Source: Streptomyces sp. AM 2-1-1
GTDB lineage: Bacteria > Actinomycetota > Actinomycetes > Streptomycetales > Streptomycetaceae
NCBI RefSeq assembly: GCF_029167645.1
Contig: NZ_CP119147.1
Location: 4,792,501-4,856,500 of the forward strand
Length of the DNA stretch: 64,000 nucleotides
Reading direction: 5' to 3'
The notes beneath the pieces were generated by a model. The model saw nothing but the letters and a program-made list of their open reading frames with translations, did no database searches and was not told where the DNA came from. Below are positions 54,993-63,951 of the stretch, one piece after another (the stretch's first letter is position 1; every line of letters starts with the position of its first letter). Position numbers and translations under genes: made by a program.

Positions 54993-56096
54993 TCAGCGGG
55001 GCAACGCCACCACGTACGCGGCGGGTTCCCGGTCGCGCGCGGCGCGCAGCGCCGTCCGCACCACGCCCGCCTGCTGCCCCATCGCCTCGTGCGGCTTCCC
55101 CGCCGAGAGCCGCACCACCGTGACGCCGAGGCGCTCCAACTGCTCCCGCCGCACGGCGTGCGCCACCGGGTCCGCGTCCTGCTCCGCCCCGCGGTGCGGC
55201 CCCCGGGGAGCGGGCCACGACGTGGACCGCGGGGGCCGCCGGTGGGACGTCCGCGCGGTGTCCAGCTCCACCGCCACCGCTTCCTCGGGCCAGTAGGCGT
55301 CCACGCTGCCCAGGTGGGGGCCGCCGGGCAGCCGCAGATCCACGTTCCACACCGGCTCGGGCAACCGGTGCGCCCGCACCATCGTGTAGAGCCGTTCCTC
55401 GGCGAGGCTCCGGCCCTCCGCGAGCAGCAGCTCGACCGCCCGGGTCACGGCCGGCCGCCCCAGGAGCTTCGCGGCGCCCAACCCGGCGACCAGCGCCGAA
55501 GGTTCGCAGTGGCCGTCGCGGACCGCCTCGGCCAGCAGCAGCCGTACCGCGACCGGGTCGTCGAGCCCGGCCACCACGTCGGTGACGGCCCGCTCCGCGG
55601 TCACCACCGGAAACCCGTGGATCACCACCGGGTCGCGCGGGAGGGTGGCGCGCACCACCCGGACGAACTCCGCCGGCCGCAGCCGCCGGGTGCGGGGCAC
55701 CAGCACGTCGACGGTGGTGAGCGCGAGCACCGGCGGCGCGGCGGCGAAACCGTGCAGCGCCAGCGCCGCCACTCCGGTGACGACCGCCCCCTCTGGCCCG
55801 TCCGCGGCGGCGTCGCCGTCCGTGCCGCGGCGCCCGCCGGCGGGTCGCCCCCCGTACAGCAGCGCGGCGCGCAGCCGGTCCGCTCCGTCCGCCGGGCCCG
55901 TGTGCAGCAGGTAGACGCCCGGCAGCAGCCGCTGCCAGGGACCCCGGGGAGAACAGCGTCCGGAGACCTGGGCGGTGGTCAGGCCGCACTGCCGCAACTG
56001 CGCGCCGGTGACGACCCGCAGGCCCGCCCCGGGTGTGCCCGAGCGGCCGCCGGGGGAGGAGAGGGACGGGTCGTCGTTGGTGCACGAGGGGTTCAT
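54993..56096 (-). CDS. AbiEi-like / DUF559-type protein
   Basis: A 367-residue protein. The N-terminal half resembles AbiEi-type antitoxin domains: LRVVTGAQLRQCGLTTAQVSGRCSPRGPWQRLLPGVYLLHTGP, then a winged-helix-like region with ALLYGG, AVVTGVAALALHGF, VDVLVPRTRRL and VTAERAVTDVVAGLDD. The C-terminal part (GSVDAYWPEEAVAVELDTA, then REQLERLGVTVVRLSAGK) resembles the DUF559/Vsr-like PD-(D/E)XK fold. This is a widespread actinobacterial architecture. No AbiEii-like nucleotidyltransferase gene is adjacent, so a toxin-antitoxin role is doubtful. The start has no clear ribosome binding site. Confidence 0.7.
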   Translation of the reverse strand: MNPSCTNDDPSLSSPGGRSGTPGAGLRVVTGAQLRQCGLTTAQVSGRCSPRGPWQRLLPGVYLLHTGPADGADRLRAALLYGGRPAGGRRGTDGDAAADGPEGAVVTGVAALALHGFAAAPPVLALTTVDVLVPRTRRLRPAEFVRVVRATLPRDPVVIHGFPVVTAERAVTDVVAGLDDPVAVRLLLAEAVRDGHCEPSALVAGLGAAKLLGRPAVTRAVELLLAEGRSLAEERLYTMVRAHRLPEPVWNVDLRLPGGPHLGSVDAYWPEEAVAVELDTARTSHRRPPRSTSWPAPRGPHRGAEQDADPVAHAVRREQLERLGVTVVRLSAGKPHEAMGQQAGVVRTALRAARDREPAAYVVALPR

Positions 56097-56272
56097 GCCC
56101 AGGGGTTTTCCGCCGGCGGACCGGCGGCTAACCCCTGTTACAGGCCCGTCGACATACCCGGACAGCCCGGGCCCGCTGCGTGCGGACCGGTGATCGAAAT
56201 GGCCCGCCGTGCGCTCGGTCCCCGGCGCCCGTCGGCCGGCGTCCCGGTGCGGTCGGCCACCGGCGCACAGCG

Positions 56273-56308
56273 GTGCGGGCCGCCCCCGGTGAAGGGGACG
56301 GCCCGCAC
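56273..56308 (-). terminator. Terminator of the second aminopeptidase N gene
   Basis: Perfect 10-bp stem GTGCGGGCCG / CGGCCCGCAC with a 16-nt loop, 17 nt beyond the stop codon. Confidence 0.75.
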
Positions 56309-56324
56309 GGGAAGGGCCCCGGGG

Positions 56325-58910
56325 TCAGGCAGCGGCGGCGTCGCACTCCTGGCCGCGCAACGCGCGCGCCAGGTCGTCGCGGGCCTCCAGCACCAGACGG
56401 CGCAGCGCGGGAGCGGCGTCCTCGTGCTCCTTCAGCCAGGTGTCGGTGGCCTCCAGGGTCGCCGGATCGTCCTGGAGCCCCGGGAAGAGGCCGGAGACGA
56501 CGTCCATCCCGATCTGGATGGAGCGCTCCTTCCACACCCGCTCGATCGCCGCGAAGTACTTCTCCGTGTACGGCGCGAGCAGGGCGCGCTGCGAGGGCCG
56601 CGTGAAACCGGCGATGGTCGCCTCGACGAGCGCGTTGGAGAGCCGGTCCGACTCCACGACCGCCGCCCACGCCTGGTCCTTGACCGCCGCCGAGGGGCGC
56701 GCGGCCAGGCAGCGCACCTGGTGGCGCTTGCCCGACGCCGTGTCGTCGCGGGCGAGTTCGGCGGCGATCGCCGCCTCGTCGGCCACCCCGTGGGCGGCCA
56801 GCGGGAAGAGGAACGCCCAGCGCAGCTCCTGGTCGACGTCGAGTCCCTCGATCACGGCCGAGCCGTCGAGCAACTCGCCCAGCAGCCGGAAGTCCTGGTC
56901 CGAGGCGGCCGACGAGGCGAAGAACCTGGCCCAGGTCAGCTGGTCCTGGCCGCCCGGCGCGGCGCGCCTCAGCTCGCGCAGCGCACCTTCGGCGAGGAGC
57001 CGTCCGCCCTCCTCGCGCCAGTCGGGGGCGGTGTAGTGGACGAGCGCGGAATGCGCCCAGTTGTGCAGCATCTGGAGGACGCCGATGTCCGACTCACGGC
57101 CGGCGAAGGTGAGGACCAGGGAGATGAAGTCGCGGGCCGGCAGGAGCCCGTCACGGGTCATGTTCCACAGCGCCGACCAGCAGAGCGCGCGGGCCAGCGG
57201 GTCCTCCAGGGCACCGAGGTGGGTGCGCAGGGTGGCGAGGGACGCCGCGTCGAAGCGGACCTTGCAGTACGTCAGGTCGTCGTCGTTGACGAGGACCAGC
57301 TCGGGCTTCTCGGCCCCGGCCAGCCCGGTGACGGCCGTGCGCTCCCCGAAGACGTCGGTCTCCGCGCGGGCGTACCGCGTCAGCGCGCCGTTCCCGTCCC
57401 GCCGGTAGAGGCCCACCGCGACGCGGTGCGGGCGGAGCTCCGGGTGGGACGCGGCGGCTTCCTGGACCACCGTGAGTTCGGCGACCCGTCCCTCGGCGTC
57501 GTAGGTGAGGACGGGGGTGAGGCTGTTGACCCCCGCCGTCTGGAGCCAGGCGCGGGACCAGGCGGTCATGTCGCGGCCGGAGGTCTCGGCGAGCACCGAG
57601 AGCAGGTCGCCGAGGCGGGTGTTGCCGTAGGCGTGCTGCTTGAAGTAGCGCCGGGCGCCCTCGAGGAACGCGTCCCGCCCGACGTACGCGACCAGCTGCT
57701 TCAGGACGGAGGCGCCCTTGGCGTACGTGATGCCGTCGAAGTTCAGCTTGGCGTCCTCCAGGTCACGGATGTCGGCCGTGACCGGGTGGGTGGAGGGCAG
57801 CTGGTCGGCCCGGTAGGCCCACGCCTTGCGGTTGTTGGCGAAGGTGATCCAGCCGTTGGTGAAGCGGGTCGCCTCCACCATCGAGAAGGACCCCATGAAG
57901 TCCGCGAAGGACTCCTTCAGCCACAGGTCGTCCCACCAGCTCATGGTGACGAGGTCGCCGAACCACATGTGCGCCATCTCGTGCAGGATGACGTTGGCCC
58001 GGCGCTCGTACGACGCCGAGGTGACCTTGCCGCGGTAGATGTACTCCTCGCGGAAGGTGACCAGGCCCGGGTTCTCCATCGCACCGAGGTTGTACTCGGG
58101 CACGAAAGCCTGGTCGTACTTCCCGAACGGGTACGGGTAGTCGAAGTGGTCGTGGAAGAAGTCCAGGCCCTGCTTGGTGATGAGGAAGACGTCGTCCGCG
58201 TCGAAGTGGCGGGCGAGCCCCTTGCGGCACATCGCGCCGAGCGGGATCTCCAGCGTGGTGCCGTCGGCGAAGGTGCGGGAGTAGTGGTCGCTCACGTAGT
58301 GGTACGGACCCGCGACCACGGCGGTGATGTACGTCGAGATCGGCTCGGTCTCGGCGAAGCGCCACACCCCGCCCTCGTGGGACTCCTCGGCGCCGTTGCT
58401 CCACACCCGCCAGCCCTCGGGGGCCGTCACCTCGAAGCGGTACGGGGCCTTGAGGTCGGGCTGCTCGAAGTTGGCGAAGACGCGGCGGGCGTCGGCCGGT
58501 TCGTACTGCGTGTAGAGGTAGACCTCGCCGTCCTCCGGGTCCACGAACCGGTGCATCCCCTCGCCGGTCCGGCTGTACGCGCACCGGGCGTCGACCACCA
58601 GGACGTTCTCGCCGTCGGCCAGGGAGTCCAGCGCCACCCGGGTCCCGTCGAAGACCGCCGCCGGGTCGAGCGCGGTGCCGTTCAGGGTCACCGCGTCGAC
58701 GCCCGGGGCGATCAGGTCGGCGAAGGTGGAGGCGCCGGCGCGCGCCGAGCGGAAGCGGATGGTGGTCACGGACCGGAAGGTGCGCCCGGCGCCCTCCCCG
58801 TCGGCTCCGCCGACGGCGGACCGCAGGTCGAGCGCGATCTCGTATCCCTGGACGGTCAGTAGCTCCGCCCGCTCGCGGGCCTCTTCGCGGGACAGGTTCT
58901 CACCGGGCAC
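56325..58910 (-). CDS. pepN: Aminopeptidase N, M1 family (copy 2)
   Basis: An 861-residue paralogue of the enzyme at 47426-50002, similar along its whole length. It has NLGAMENPGLVTFREEYIYRG, the zinc site VILHEMAHMWFGDLVTMSWWDDLWLKESFADFMG and the helical C-terminal domain. GTG 58910 (VPGENLSREEARERAELLTV) is used because AAGGAG precedes it by 5 nt; a GTG two codons earlier overlaps that site. It is divergent from the DsbA-fold reductase gene with 116 bp between starts. It probably shares the cytoplasmic peptide-trimming role, with different specificity. Confidence 0.93.
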   Translation of the reverse strand: MPGENLSREEARERAELLTVQGYEIALDLRSAVGGADGEGAGRTFRSVTTIRFRSARAGASTFADLIAPGVDAVTLNGTALDPAAVFDGTRVALDSLADGENVLVVDARCAYSRTGEGMHRFVDPEDGEVYLYTQYEPADARRVFANFEQPDLKAPYRFEVTAPEGWRVWSNGAEESHEGGVWRFAETEPISTYITAVVAGPYHYVSDHYSRTFADGTTLEIPLGAMCRKGLARHFDADDVFLITKQGLDFFHDHFDYPYPFGKYDQAFVPEYNLGAMENPGLVTFREEYIYRGKVTSASYERRANVILHEMAHMWFGDLVTMSWWDDLWLKESFADFMGSFSMVEATRFTNGWITFANNRKAWAYRADQLPSTHPVTADIRDLEDAKLNFDGITYAKGASVLKQLVAYVGRDAFLEGARRYFKQHAYGNTRLGDLLSVLAETSGRDMTAWSRAWLQTAGVNSLTPVLTYDAEGRVAELTVVQEAAASHPELRPHRVAVGLYRRDGNGALTRYARAETDVFGERTAVTGLAGAEKPELVLVNDDDLTYCKVRFDAASLATLRTHLGALEDPLARALCWSALWNMTRDGLLPARDFISLVLTFAGRESDIGVLQMLHNWAHSALVHYTAPDWREEGGRLLAEGALRELRRAAPGGQDQLTWARFFASSAASDQDFRLLGELLDGSAVIEGLDVDQELRWAFLFPLAAHGVADEAAIAAELARDDTASGKRHQVRCLAARPSAAVKDQAWAAVVESDRLSNALVEATIAGFTRPSQRALLAPYTEKYFAAIERVWKERSIQIGMDVVSGLFPGLQDDPATLEATDTWLKEHEDAAPALRRLVLEARDDLARALRGQECDAAAA

Positions 58911-59026
58911 CGGCACTCCTTCGTGACTCGATTTCGAATGTTTTGATCCTCGCACGCGTCCGGCGGGGAATGTCCCGGTGGTCCCGGACGTTCCCCGCGC
59001 GGAGACCGACGCTGCCAAGGAGAGAC

Positions 59027-59677
59027 ATGTCCGACACCGCTACCGCGCCCGGCAAGACCCCCGCGGACTTCTGGTTCGACCCGCTCTGCCCGTGGGCCTG
59101 GATGACCTCCCGCTGGATGCTGGAGGTCGAGAAGGTCCGCGACGTCGAGGTCCGCTGGCACGTGATGAGCCTGGCCGTCCTCAACGAGCCCAAGCTCGAC
59201 GAGCTGCCCGAGGAGTACCGCGAGTTGCTGGAGAAGAAGGCGTGGGGCCCGGTCCGGGTCGTCGTCGCCGCGCAGCAGCTGCACGGTGACGAGGTCACCG
59301 GCCCCCTCTACACCGCGCTCGGCACCCGCTTCCACAACAACGGCGAGGGCCCGACCCGGGAAGCGGTCCTGGGCGCCCTCGCCGACGTGGACCTGCCGGC
59401 CTCGCTCGCCGACTTCATGGACGACGACACCTACGACGCCGAGCTGCGCGCCTCCCACAAGGAAGGCATCGACAAGGTCGGCCAGGAGGTCGGCACCCCG
59501 GTCATCGCGGTGCCCGGCGCCGACGGCGAGCAGATCGCGTTCTTCGGCCCGGTCGTGACCCCCGCCCCCAAGGGCGAGGACGCGGCCAAGCTGTGGGACG
59601 GCACGCTCCTGGTGGCCTCGATCCCCGGCTTCTACGAGATCAAGCGGACCCGCACCCAGGGCCCGATCTTCGACTGA
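59027..59677 (+). CDS. DsbA-fold mycothiol-dependent reductase (Rv2466c-like)
   Basis: A 216-residue cytoplasmic thioredoxin-fold protein with a helical insert. The active-site region is FWFDPLCPWAWMTSRWMLEV. The fold closes with VGTPVIAVPGADGEQIAFFGPV, containing the cis-Pro. Rv2466c, the mycobacterial nitroreductase, has CPWC at this place; here only the first Cys remains (CPWA). A one-Cys, mycothiol-dependent mechanism is possible. ATG 59027 follows AAGGAGAGAC. It has its own promoter region, divergent from pepN copy 2. Confidence 0.82.
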   Translation: MSDTATAPGKTPADFWFDPLCPWAWMTSRWMLEVEKVRDVEVRWHVMSLAVLNEPKLDELPEEYRELLEKKAWGPVRVVVAAQQLHGDEVTGPLYTALGTRFHNNGEGPTREAVLGALADVDLPASLADFMDDDTYDAELRASHKEGIDKVGQEVGTPVIAVPGADGEQIAFFGPVVTPAPKGEDAAKLWDGTLLVASIPGFYEIKRTRTQGPIFD

Positions 59678-59828
59678 TCCCCCCGCGCGGTGCGGGCCCG
59701 GCGGCCGTCGGGACCCGCACCGTCACGCCGAACGGCGGGGGGAGTCCGTCCGCGTGCGGCGCGAGTTTCACGCGCACGTCACACCGGACCCTTGCCGAGG
59801 GCTCGGACTCTCGTGTCTGATCTGCGTC

Positions 59829-61262
59829 ATGTCAGCCGACCTCCTCCCGGCCCCCGGACCGCTCCCGCCGCTGCCGCGCCGCGTCCGGATCGGCTACGGG
59901 CTCGGCTCGCTGGGCACCGGCGCGTTCTCCACCGTGCCCGGGCTGATCCTCCTGTACTACCTCACCAACGTGCTGGACGTGCCCGCCGCCGTCGCGGGCG
60001 GCGCGGTCTTCCTCCCCAAGGCGTGGGACGTCCTGATCAACCCGCTGGTCGGCGCGGTCTCCGACCGCAGCCGGCTGCGCGGCGGCCCGCGCCGCCCGTT
60101 CCTGCTGATCGGCGCCTGCACCCTGCCGCCGCTCTTCGCGCTGATCTTCGCCGCCCCCGCCCTGCGCGGGGCGGCCGCCGCCGGGTACGTCGCCGTGCTG
60201 TTCCTGCTCGCCGCGACCGCGTACGCCGTCTTCCAGGTGCCGTACGTGACGATGCCCGCCGAGATGACCGAGGACCCGGCCGAGCGGAGCCGGGTACTGG
60301 CCTGGCGGGTGGCGTTCCTCGGCGTCGCCATCCTGCTCTCCGGCGCCGTGGCCCCCGCGATCGCGCACGCGGACGGCGACACCCCCGCGAGCTACCGGCT
60401 GATGGGCGCGGTCGTCGCCGTGCTCCTCGCGGCCGGCATGTTCGGCGCCTGGTTCACCACCCGGTGGGCCCCCGCCGTCGCGCGGAGCGAGGCCGAACCC
60501 TCGCTCCGCGCCCAGCTCGCCGCCGCCCGCACCAACCGGGCCTTCCTCCACCTCGCCGGCATGTGGACGCTCCAGGCGCTGGCGATCGGCGTGATGCTCG
60601 CGGGCGTCCAGTACTTCGCGACGTACACCTTCGGCTCCGCGTCGGCGGTGACCCCGCTCTTCGCCTGCATGATCGGCCCGCTGGTGCTCTTCATGCCGCT
60701 CTGGACCCGGCTCGCCCGCGCCAGGGGGACGAGGTACGCCCAGTGGTGCGCCTCGCTCCTCTACGTCGCCGGGGCGCTCGCCCTCGCCTTCACCGGGGTG
60801 GCCGGGCCGGCCCTCGGATACCTCGCGGTGGCGGTGGTGGGCATCGCGTACGCCGGCCTCCAACTGCTGCCGCTGACCCTGCTGGCCGACACCCTGGCCG
60901 CCGACGCGGTCCGTACCGGCAAGCGCAGGACCGCCACCTTCACCGGGCTGTGGACGGCCGCCGAGACCCTCGCCTTCGCCCTGGGCGCCGGGCTGTTCGC
61001 GCTGGTCCTCGCGGTGACCGGGTTCCGCTCCTCGGACGCCGACCACGAGGTGGCCCAGCCCGGCGCCGCCCTCACCGGCATCACCGTCGGCATGAGCCTG
61101 CTGCCCGCCGTCCTCGCCGCCGCGAGCCTGTGGCTGCTGCACCGCTACGGCGAGGAGACGACGCGCCCGTCCGGGGATCCGGCGGAGCGCCCACCCGCCC
61201 CCTCCGACGCCCCTTCCGGGGCCCTTTCCGCACCGAACAAGGATCTGACCGTTGCCGACTGA
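59829..61262 (+). CDS. MFS transporter of the GPH (glycoside/cation symporter) type
   Basis: A 477-residue membrane transporter with about twelve helices. Family features include the start GYGLGSLGTGAFSTVPGLILLYYL, the loop KAWDVLINPLVGAVSDRSRLRGGPRRPFLL (GPH/MFS loop 2-3 motif), VPYVTMPAEMTEDPAERSRV and the C-terminal repeat QLLPLTLLADTLAADAVRTGKRR. The substrate is unknown. ATG 59829 has no strong ribosome binding site. The next gene starts inside its last codons, so transport and the PLP enzyme are linked. Confidence 0.85.
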   Translation: MSADLLPAPGPLPPLPRRVRIGYGLGSLGTGAFSTVPGLILLYYLTNVLDVPAAVAGGAVFLPKAWDVLINPLVGAVSDRSRLRGGPRRPFLLIGACTLPPLFALIFAAPALRGAAAAGYVAVLFLLAATAYAVFQVPYVTMPAEMTEDPAERSRVLAWRVAFLGVAILLSGAVAPAIAHADGDTPASYRLMGAVVAVLLAAGMFGAWFTTRWAPAVARSEAEPSLRAQLAAARTNRAFLHLAGMWTLQALAIGVMLAGVQYFATYTFGSASAVTPLFACMIGPLVLFMPLWTRLARARGTRYAQWCASLLYVAGALALAFTGVAGPALGYLAVAVVGIAYAGLQLLPLTLLADTLAADAVRTGKRRTATFTGLWTAAETLAFALGAGLFALVLAVTGFRSSDADHEVAQPGAALTGITVGMSLLPAVLAAASLWLLHRYGEETTRPSGDPAERPPAPSDAPSGALSAPNKDLTVAD

Positions 61263-62778
61263 CGCCGTACCCGCCCCCGGAACCGGCCGGCCCGCCGCCG
61301 AGGTGCTGGCCGAACTGCGCGCCCTGCGCGGCGCCGACGCCCCCACCCGGGGCGGGCGCACCTTCGCCTACGTCTACGACGCCGGGCTGGAGGGACTCGA
61401 CGAGCTGACCGCCGGGGCGTACACCGCCTTCGCCACCGTCAACGGCCTCGACCCCACCGTCTTCCCCAGCGTCGCCCGGCTGGAGAACGACCTCGTCCGC
61501 GCCGCCGTCGACCTCCTCGGCGTCCCCGGCGCCCAGGGCACCTTCACCAGCGGCGGCACGGAGAGCATCCTGCTCGCCGTCAAGACCGCCCGCGACCACG
61601 CCCGCGCCGTACGCGGGGTGACCGACCCCCAGCTGGTGCTGGCGTCCACCGCCCACGCCGCCTTCCACAAGGCCGCCCACTACCTGGGCGTGGAACCGGT
61701 CGTCGTCCCCGTCGACCCGGTCACCTTCCGGGCCGACGCCGGGGCGATGGCGGCGGCCCTCACCGACCGCACCGTCCTGGTGGTCGCCTCCACCCCCTCG
61801 TACGCCCACGGGGTGATCGACCCGGTCGCCGGGATCGCCGCCGCCGCCTCCGCGCGCGGGGTGCTCTGCCACGTCGACGCCTGCATCGGCGGCTGGCTGC
61901 TGCCCCATCTGCGGCGGGCCGGGCGTGACATCCCGCCGTTCGACCTGTCGGTGCCCGGCGTGACCTCGCTCTCCGTCGACCTCCACAAGTACGGGTACGC
62001 CGACAAGGGCGCGTCCGTGGTGCTCTACCGGGACGCGGAACTCCGCCGGTACCAGTACTTCGCGCACGCCGGCTGGCCCGGCTACCCGGTCGTGAACCCC
62101 ACCGTGCAGGGCACCAAGTCCGGCGGACTGCTCGCCCAGGCGTGGGCCGCGCTCCAGCACGTCGGCGAGGACGGGTACACCGCGCTCGCCGCCCGGGTGG
62201 CCGACGCGTCCGACCGGCTGCTGGCCGGCCTGCGCGCCCTCTCCGGCGTCCGGATCCTCGGCGAGCCCGCCGCCGGACTCGTGGCGTTCACCGTGCTCGG
62301 CGGCGGCGGGACCGGCGGTGTCGCGGGTGCCGGTCCCGGTGGCGGGGCGCCGGGGGACGAGGACCGGCCCGACCTCAGCCTGCTGCTCCACCTCGCCGAC
62401 GAGATGCGGGAACTCGGCTGGTACCTCCAGCCCCAGCTCTCCTTCGACGGCCTGCCGCCCAACCTGCACCTGACGCTGACCCCGGCCACGGTCGGCCGGG
62501 TCGACGGCCTCCTCGCCGACCTGGCGAAGTCCCTCGTCGCCGCCCGCGCGCGGGAACCCGTCGTGGTCGACCCGGCCCTCGCCGCCCTGGCCGCGACTCT
62601 CGACCCCCAGTCGCTCGGGCCCGAGGAGGTGGCCGGGGTACTGGCCTTCGCGGGGCTCGACGGGGACGCCGGTCTGCCCGGCCGGATGGCGCCGGTCCTG
62701 GTGCTGCTGGACGCCCTGCCGGGTCCGCTGAAGGAGCGGCTGCTCGCGGAGTTCATCGGCGCGGTGTTCCGCGTCTGA
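61252..62778 (+). CDS. PLP-dependent group II decarboxylase / lyase family enzyme
   Basis: A 508-residue fold-type I PLP enzyme related to glutamate/aromatic decarboxylases and sphingosine-1-phosphate lyase. It has GTFTSGGTESILLAVKTARD (PLP phosphate site), HAAFHKAAHYLGVEPVVVPV, VVASTPSYAHGVIDPV, HVDACIGGWLLP (Asp to PLP nitrogen) and SVDLHKYGYADKGASVVLYR with the Schiff-base Lys. The C-terminal tail of about 100 residues is Ala/Leu-rich. TTG 61252 follows AAGGATCT and overlaps the transporter stop by 11 nt. The substrate is probably an amino acid or amine-phosphate supplied by the transporter. Confidence 0.88.
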   Translation: MPTDAVPAPGTGRPAAEVLAELRALRGADAPTRGGRTFAYVYDAGLEGLDELTAGAYTAFATVNGLDPTVFPSVARLENDLVRAAVDLLGVPGAQGTFTSGGTESILLAVKTARDHARAVRGVTDPQLVLASTAHAAFHKAAHYLGVEPVVVPVDPVTFRADAGAMAAALTDRTVLVVASTPSYAHGVIDPVAGIAAAASARGVLCHVDACIGGWLLPHLRRAGRDIPPFDLSVPGVTSLSVDLHKYGYADKGASVVLYRDAELRRYQYFAHAGWPGYPVVNPTVQGTKSGGLLAQAWAALQHVGEDGYTALAARVADASDRLLAGLRALSGVRILGEPAAGLVAFTVLGGGGTGGVAGAGPGGGAPGDEDRPDLSLLLHLADEMRELGWYLQPQLSFDGLPPNLHLTLTPATVGRVDGLLADLAKSLVAARAREPVVVDPALAALAATLDPQSLGPEEVAGVLAFAGLDGDAGLPGRMAPVLVLLDALPGPLKERLLAEFIGAVFRV

Positions 62779-62804
62779 CGGTCCTCCGTACCGCCCGGCA
62801 CGGG

Positions 62805-62843
62805 GAAGAGCCCCCGCGAGTCATGTCCTCGCGGGGGCTCTTC
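62805..62843. terminator. Bidirectional terminator between convergent genes
   Basis: Perfect 16-bp stem GAAGAGCCCCCGCGAG / CTCGCGGGGGCTCTTC with a 7-nt loop, between the PLP-enzyme stop and the sodF stop. Confidence 0.9.
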
Positions 62844-62911
62844 TTCCATCCGCCTGCCGGGTGAAGGGTGAGAAGACGATCACGAGGCAGGACGACCAGG
62901 GTTGCGGCAGG

Positions 62912-63556
62912 TCAGACGCCGCCCAGCAGGAGTACGTTGTCGCGCGCCTTCGCGGCGGCGTACCGCTGCGCCACGTCCTGCCAGTTGACGACCCGCCACA
63001 TCGCCTCGATGAAGTCGACCTTCTGGTTCTTGTACTGGAGGTAGAAGGCGTGCTCCCAGGCGTCGAAGACCAGGATCGGTACGGAGCCCTGGCCGACGTT
63101 GCCCTGGTGGTCGTAGACCTGCTCGACGATCAGCCGGCCGCTCAGCGGTTCGTACGCGAGGACGCCCCACCCCGAACCCTGCGTGGTGGCGGCCGCCTTC
63201 GTCAGCTGCGACCGGAAACCGGCGAAGGAGCCGAAGGAGGCGGCGATGGCGTCCGCGAGGTCGCCGACACCGTCCGCGGCGAGCGGTTCGCCGCCGCCGT
63301 CGCCGCTCATGTTGTGCCAGTAGATCGAGTGCAGGATGTGCCCCGAGAGGTGGAACGCGAGGCTCTTCTCGAGTCCGTTGACCGCGCCCCAGGCGTTCTT
63401 GTCGCGGGCCTCTTCCAGCTGCTCCAGCGTGTCGTTCGCGCCCTTCACGTACGCCGCGTGGTGCTTGTCGTGGTGGAGCTCGACGATCTGCGGGTCGATG
63501 ACCGGTTCCAGCGCCGCGTAGTCGTACGGGAGTTCCGGGAGTGTGTACGTGGCCAT
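62912..63556 (-). CDS. sodF: Iron superoxide dismutase SodF
   Basis: A 214-residue Fe/Mn-family superoxide dismutase. Metal ligands lie in [12 protein letters not shown] (His), [16 protein letters not shown] (His), and [15 protein letters not shown] (Asp and His). In Streptomyces the Fe enzyme is repressed by the nickel regulator Nur when nickel is present, while a Ni enzyme (SodN) takes over. A Nur-type box lies 33 nt upstream of the ATG. ATG 63556 follows AAGGG. It ends at a shared bidirectional terminator. Confidence 0.95.
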   Translation of the reverse strand: MATYTLPELPYDYAALEPVIDPQIVELHHDKHHAAYVKGANDTLEQLEEARDKNAWGAVNGLEKSLAFHLSGHILHSIYWHNMSGDGGGEPLAADGVGDLADAIAASFGSFAGFRSQLTKAAATTQGSGWGVLAYEPLSGRLIVEQVYDHQGNVGQGSVPILVFDAWEHAFYLQYKNQKVDFIEAMWRVVNWQDVAQRYAAAKARDNVLLLGGV

Positions 63557-63589
63557 GGTCCGAACCCTTCAGATGCTCAGCTGTTGTTA

Positions 63590-63606
63590 TTGCAACCGAT
63601 GTGCAA
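63590..63606 (-). promoter_or_regulatory. Nur box of sodF
   Basis: On the minus strand it reads TTGCAC-N5-TTGCAA, one base off the direct-repeat Nur consensus (TTGCAA-N5-TTGCAA). It lies upstream of sodF, where nickel-bound Nur blocks transcription. Confidence 0.8.
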
Positions 63607-63951
63607 GTGCAGGCTAGCAGGAAGAAGATCGCCGGAGGGAGGGGGCGCCCGGCCGTGCCGCGTCGTCGCGTCAGCGAGGGCGCTCGCCGCCGCTCCCCGG
63701 GTTTAGTGGGGAACCTACAGCGACGCGTCGGGCGAGGCCGCGCTGGGAAGAGCGTCTGCGCTGCATGAGGGGGAGTGATGAGGCTCACGCCGAGATGTGG
63801 TTGTCCGCGCCTCTTTGTGCGAACCCCACCAACTCCCGGCCCGGCCCTTTGTCGGCCGCACACGGTGATCAGCGGGCGGCCCGTCGGCTAACGTCAGCCG
63901 CAGGCCTGCCTTTCCGACCGTTCCCGCCCCACCCTCACCCGCGGAGTCCCG
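63607..63951. other. Divergent promoter region of sodF and the next gene
   Basis: Contains the upstream part of the sodF promoter on the minus strand and the upstream region of the rightward gene that starts at 63952. No gene is supported in between. Confidence 0.4.

Noticed and set aside
55089..58862. 1257-codon plus-strand frame opposite pepN copy 2
   Set aside because: Antisense shadow; the minus strand has the zinc site and the whole M1 domain layout.
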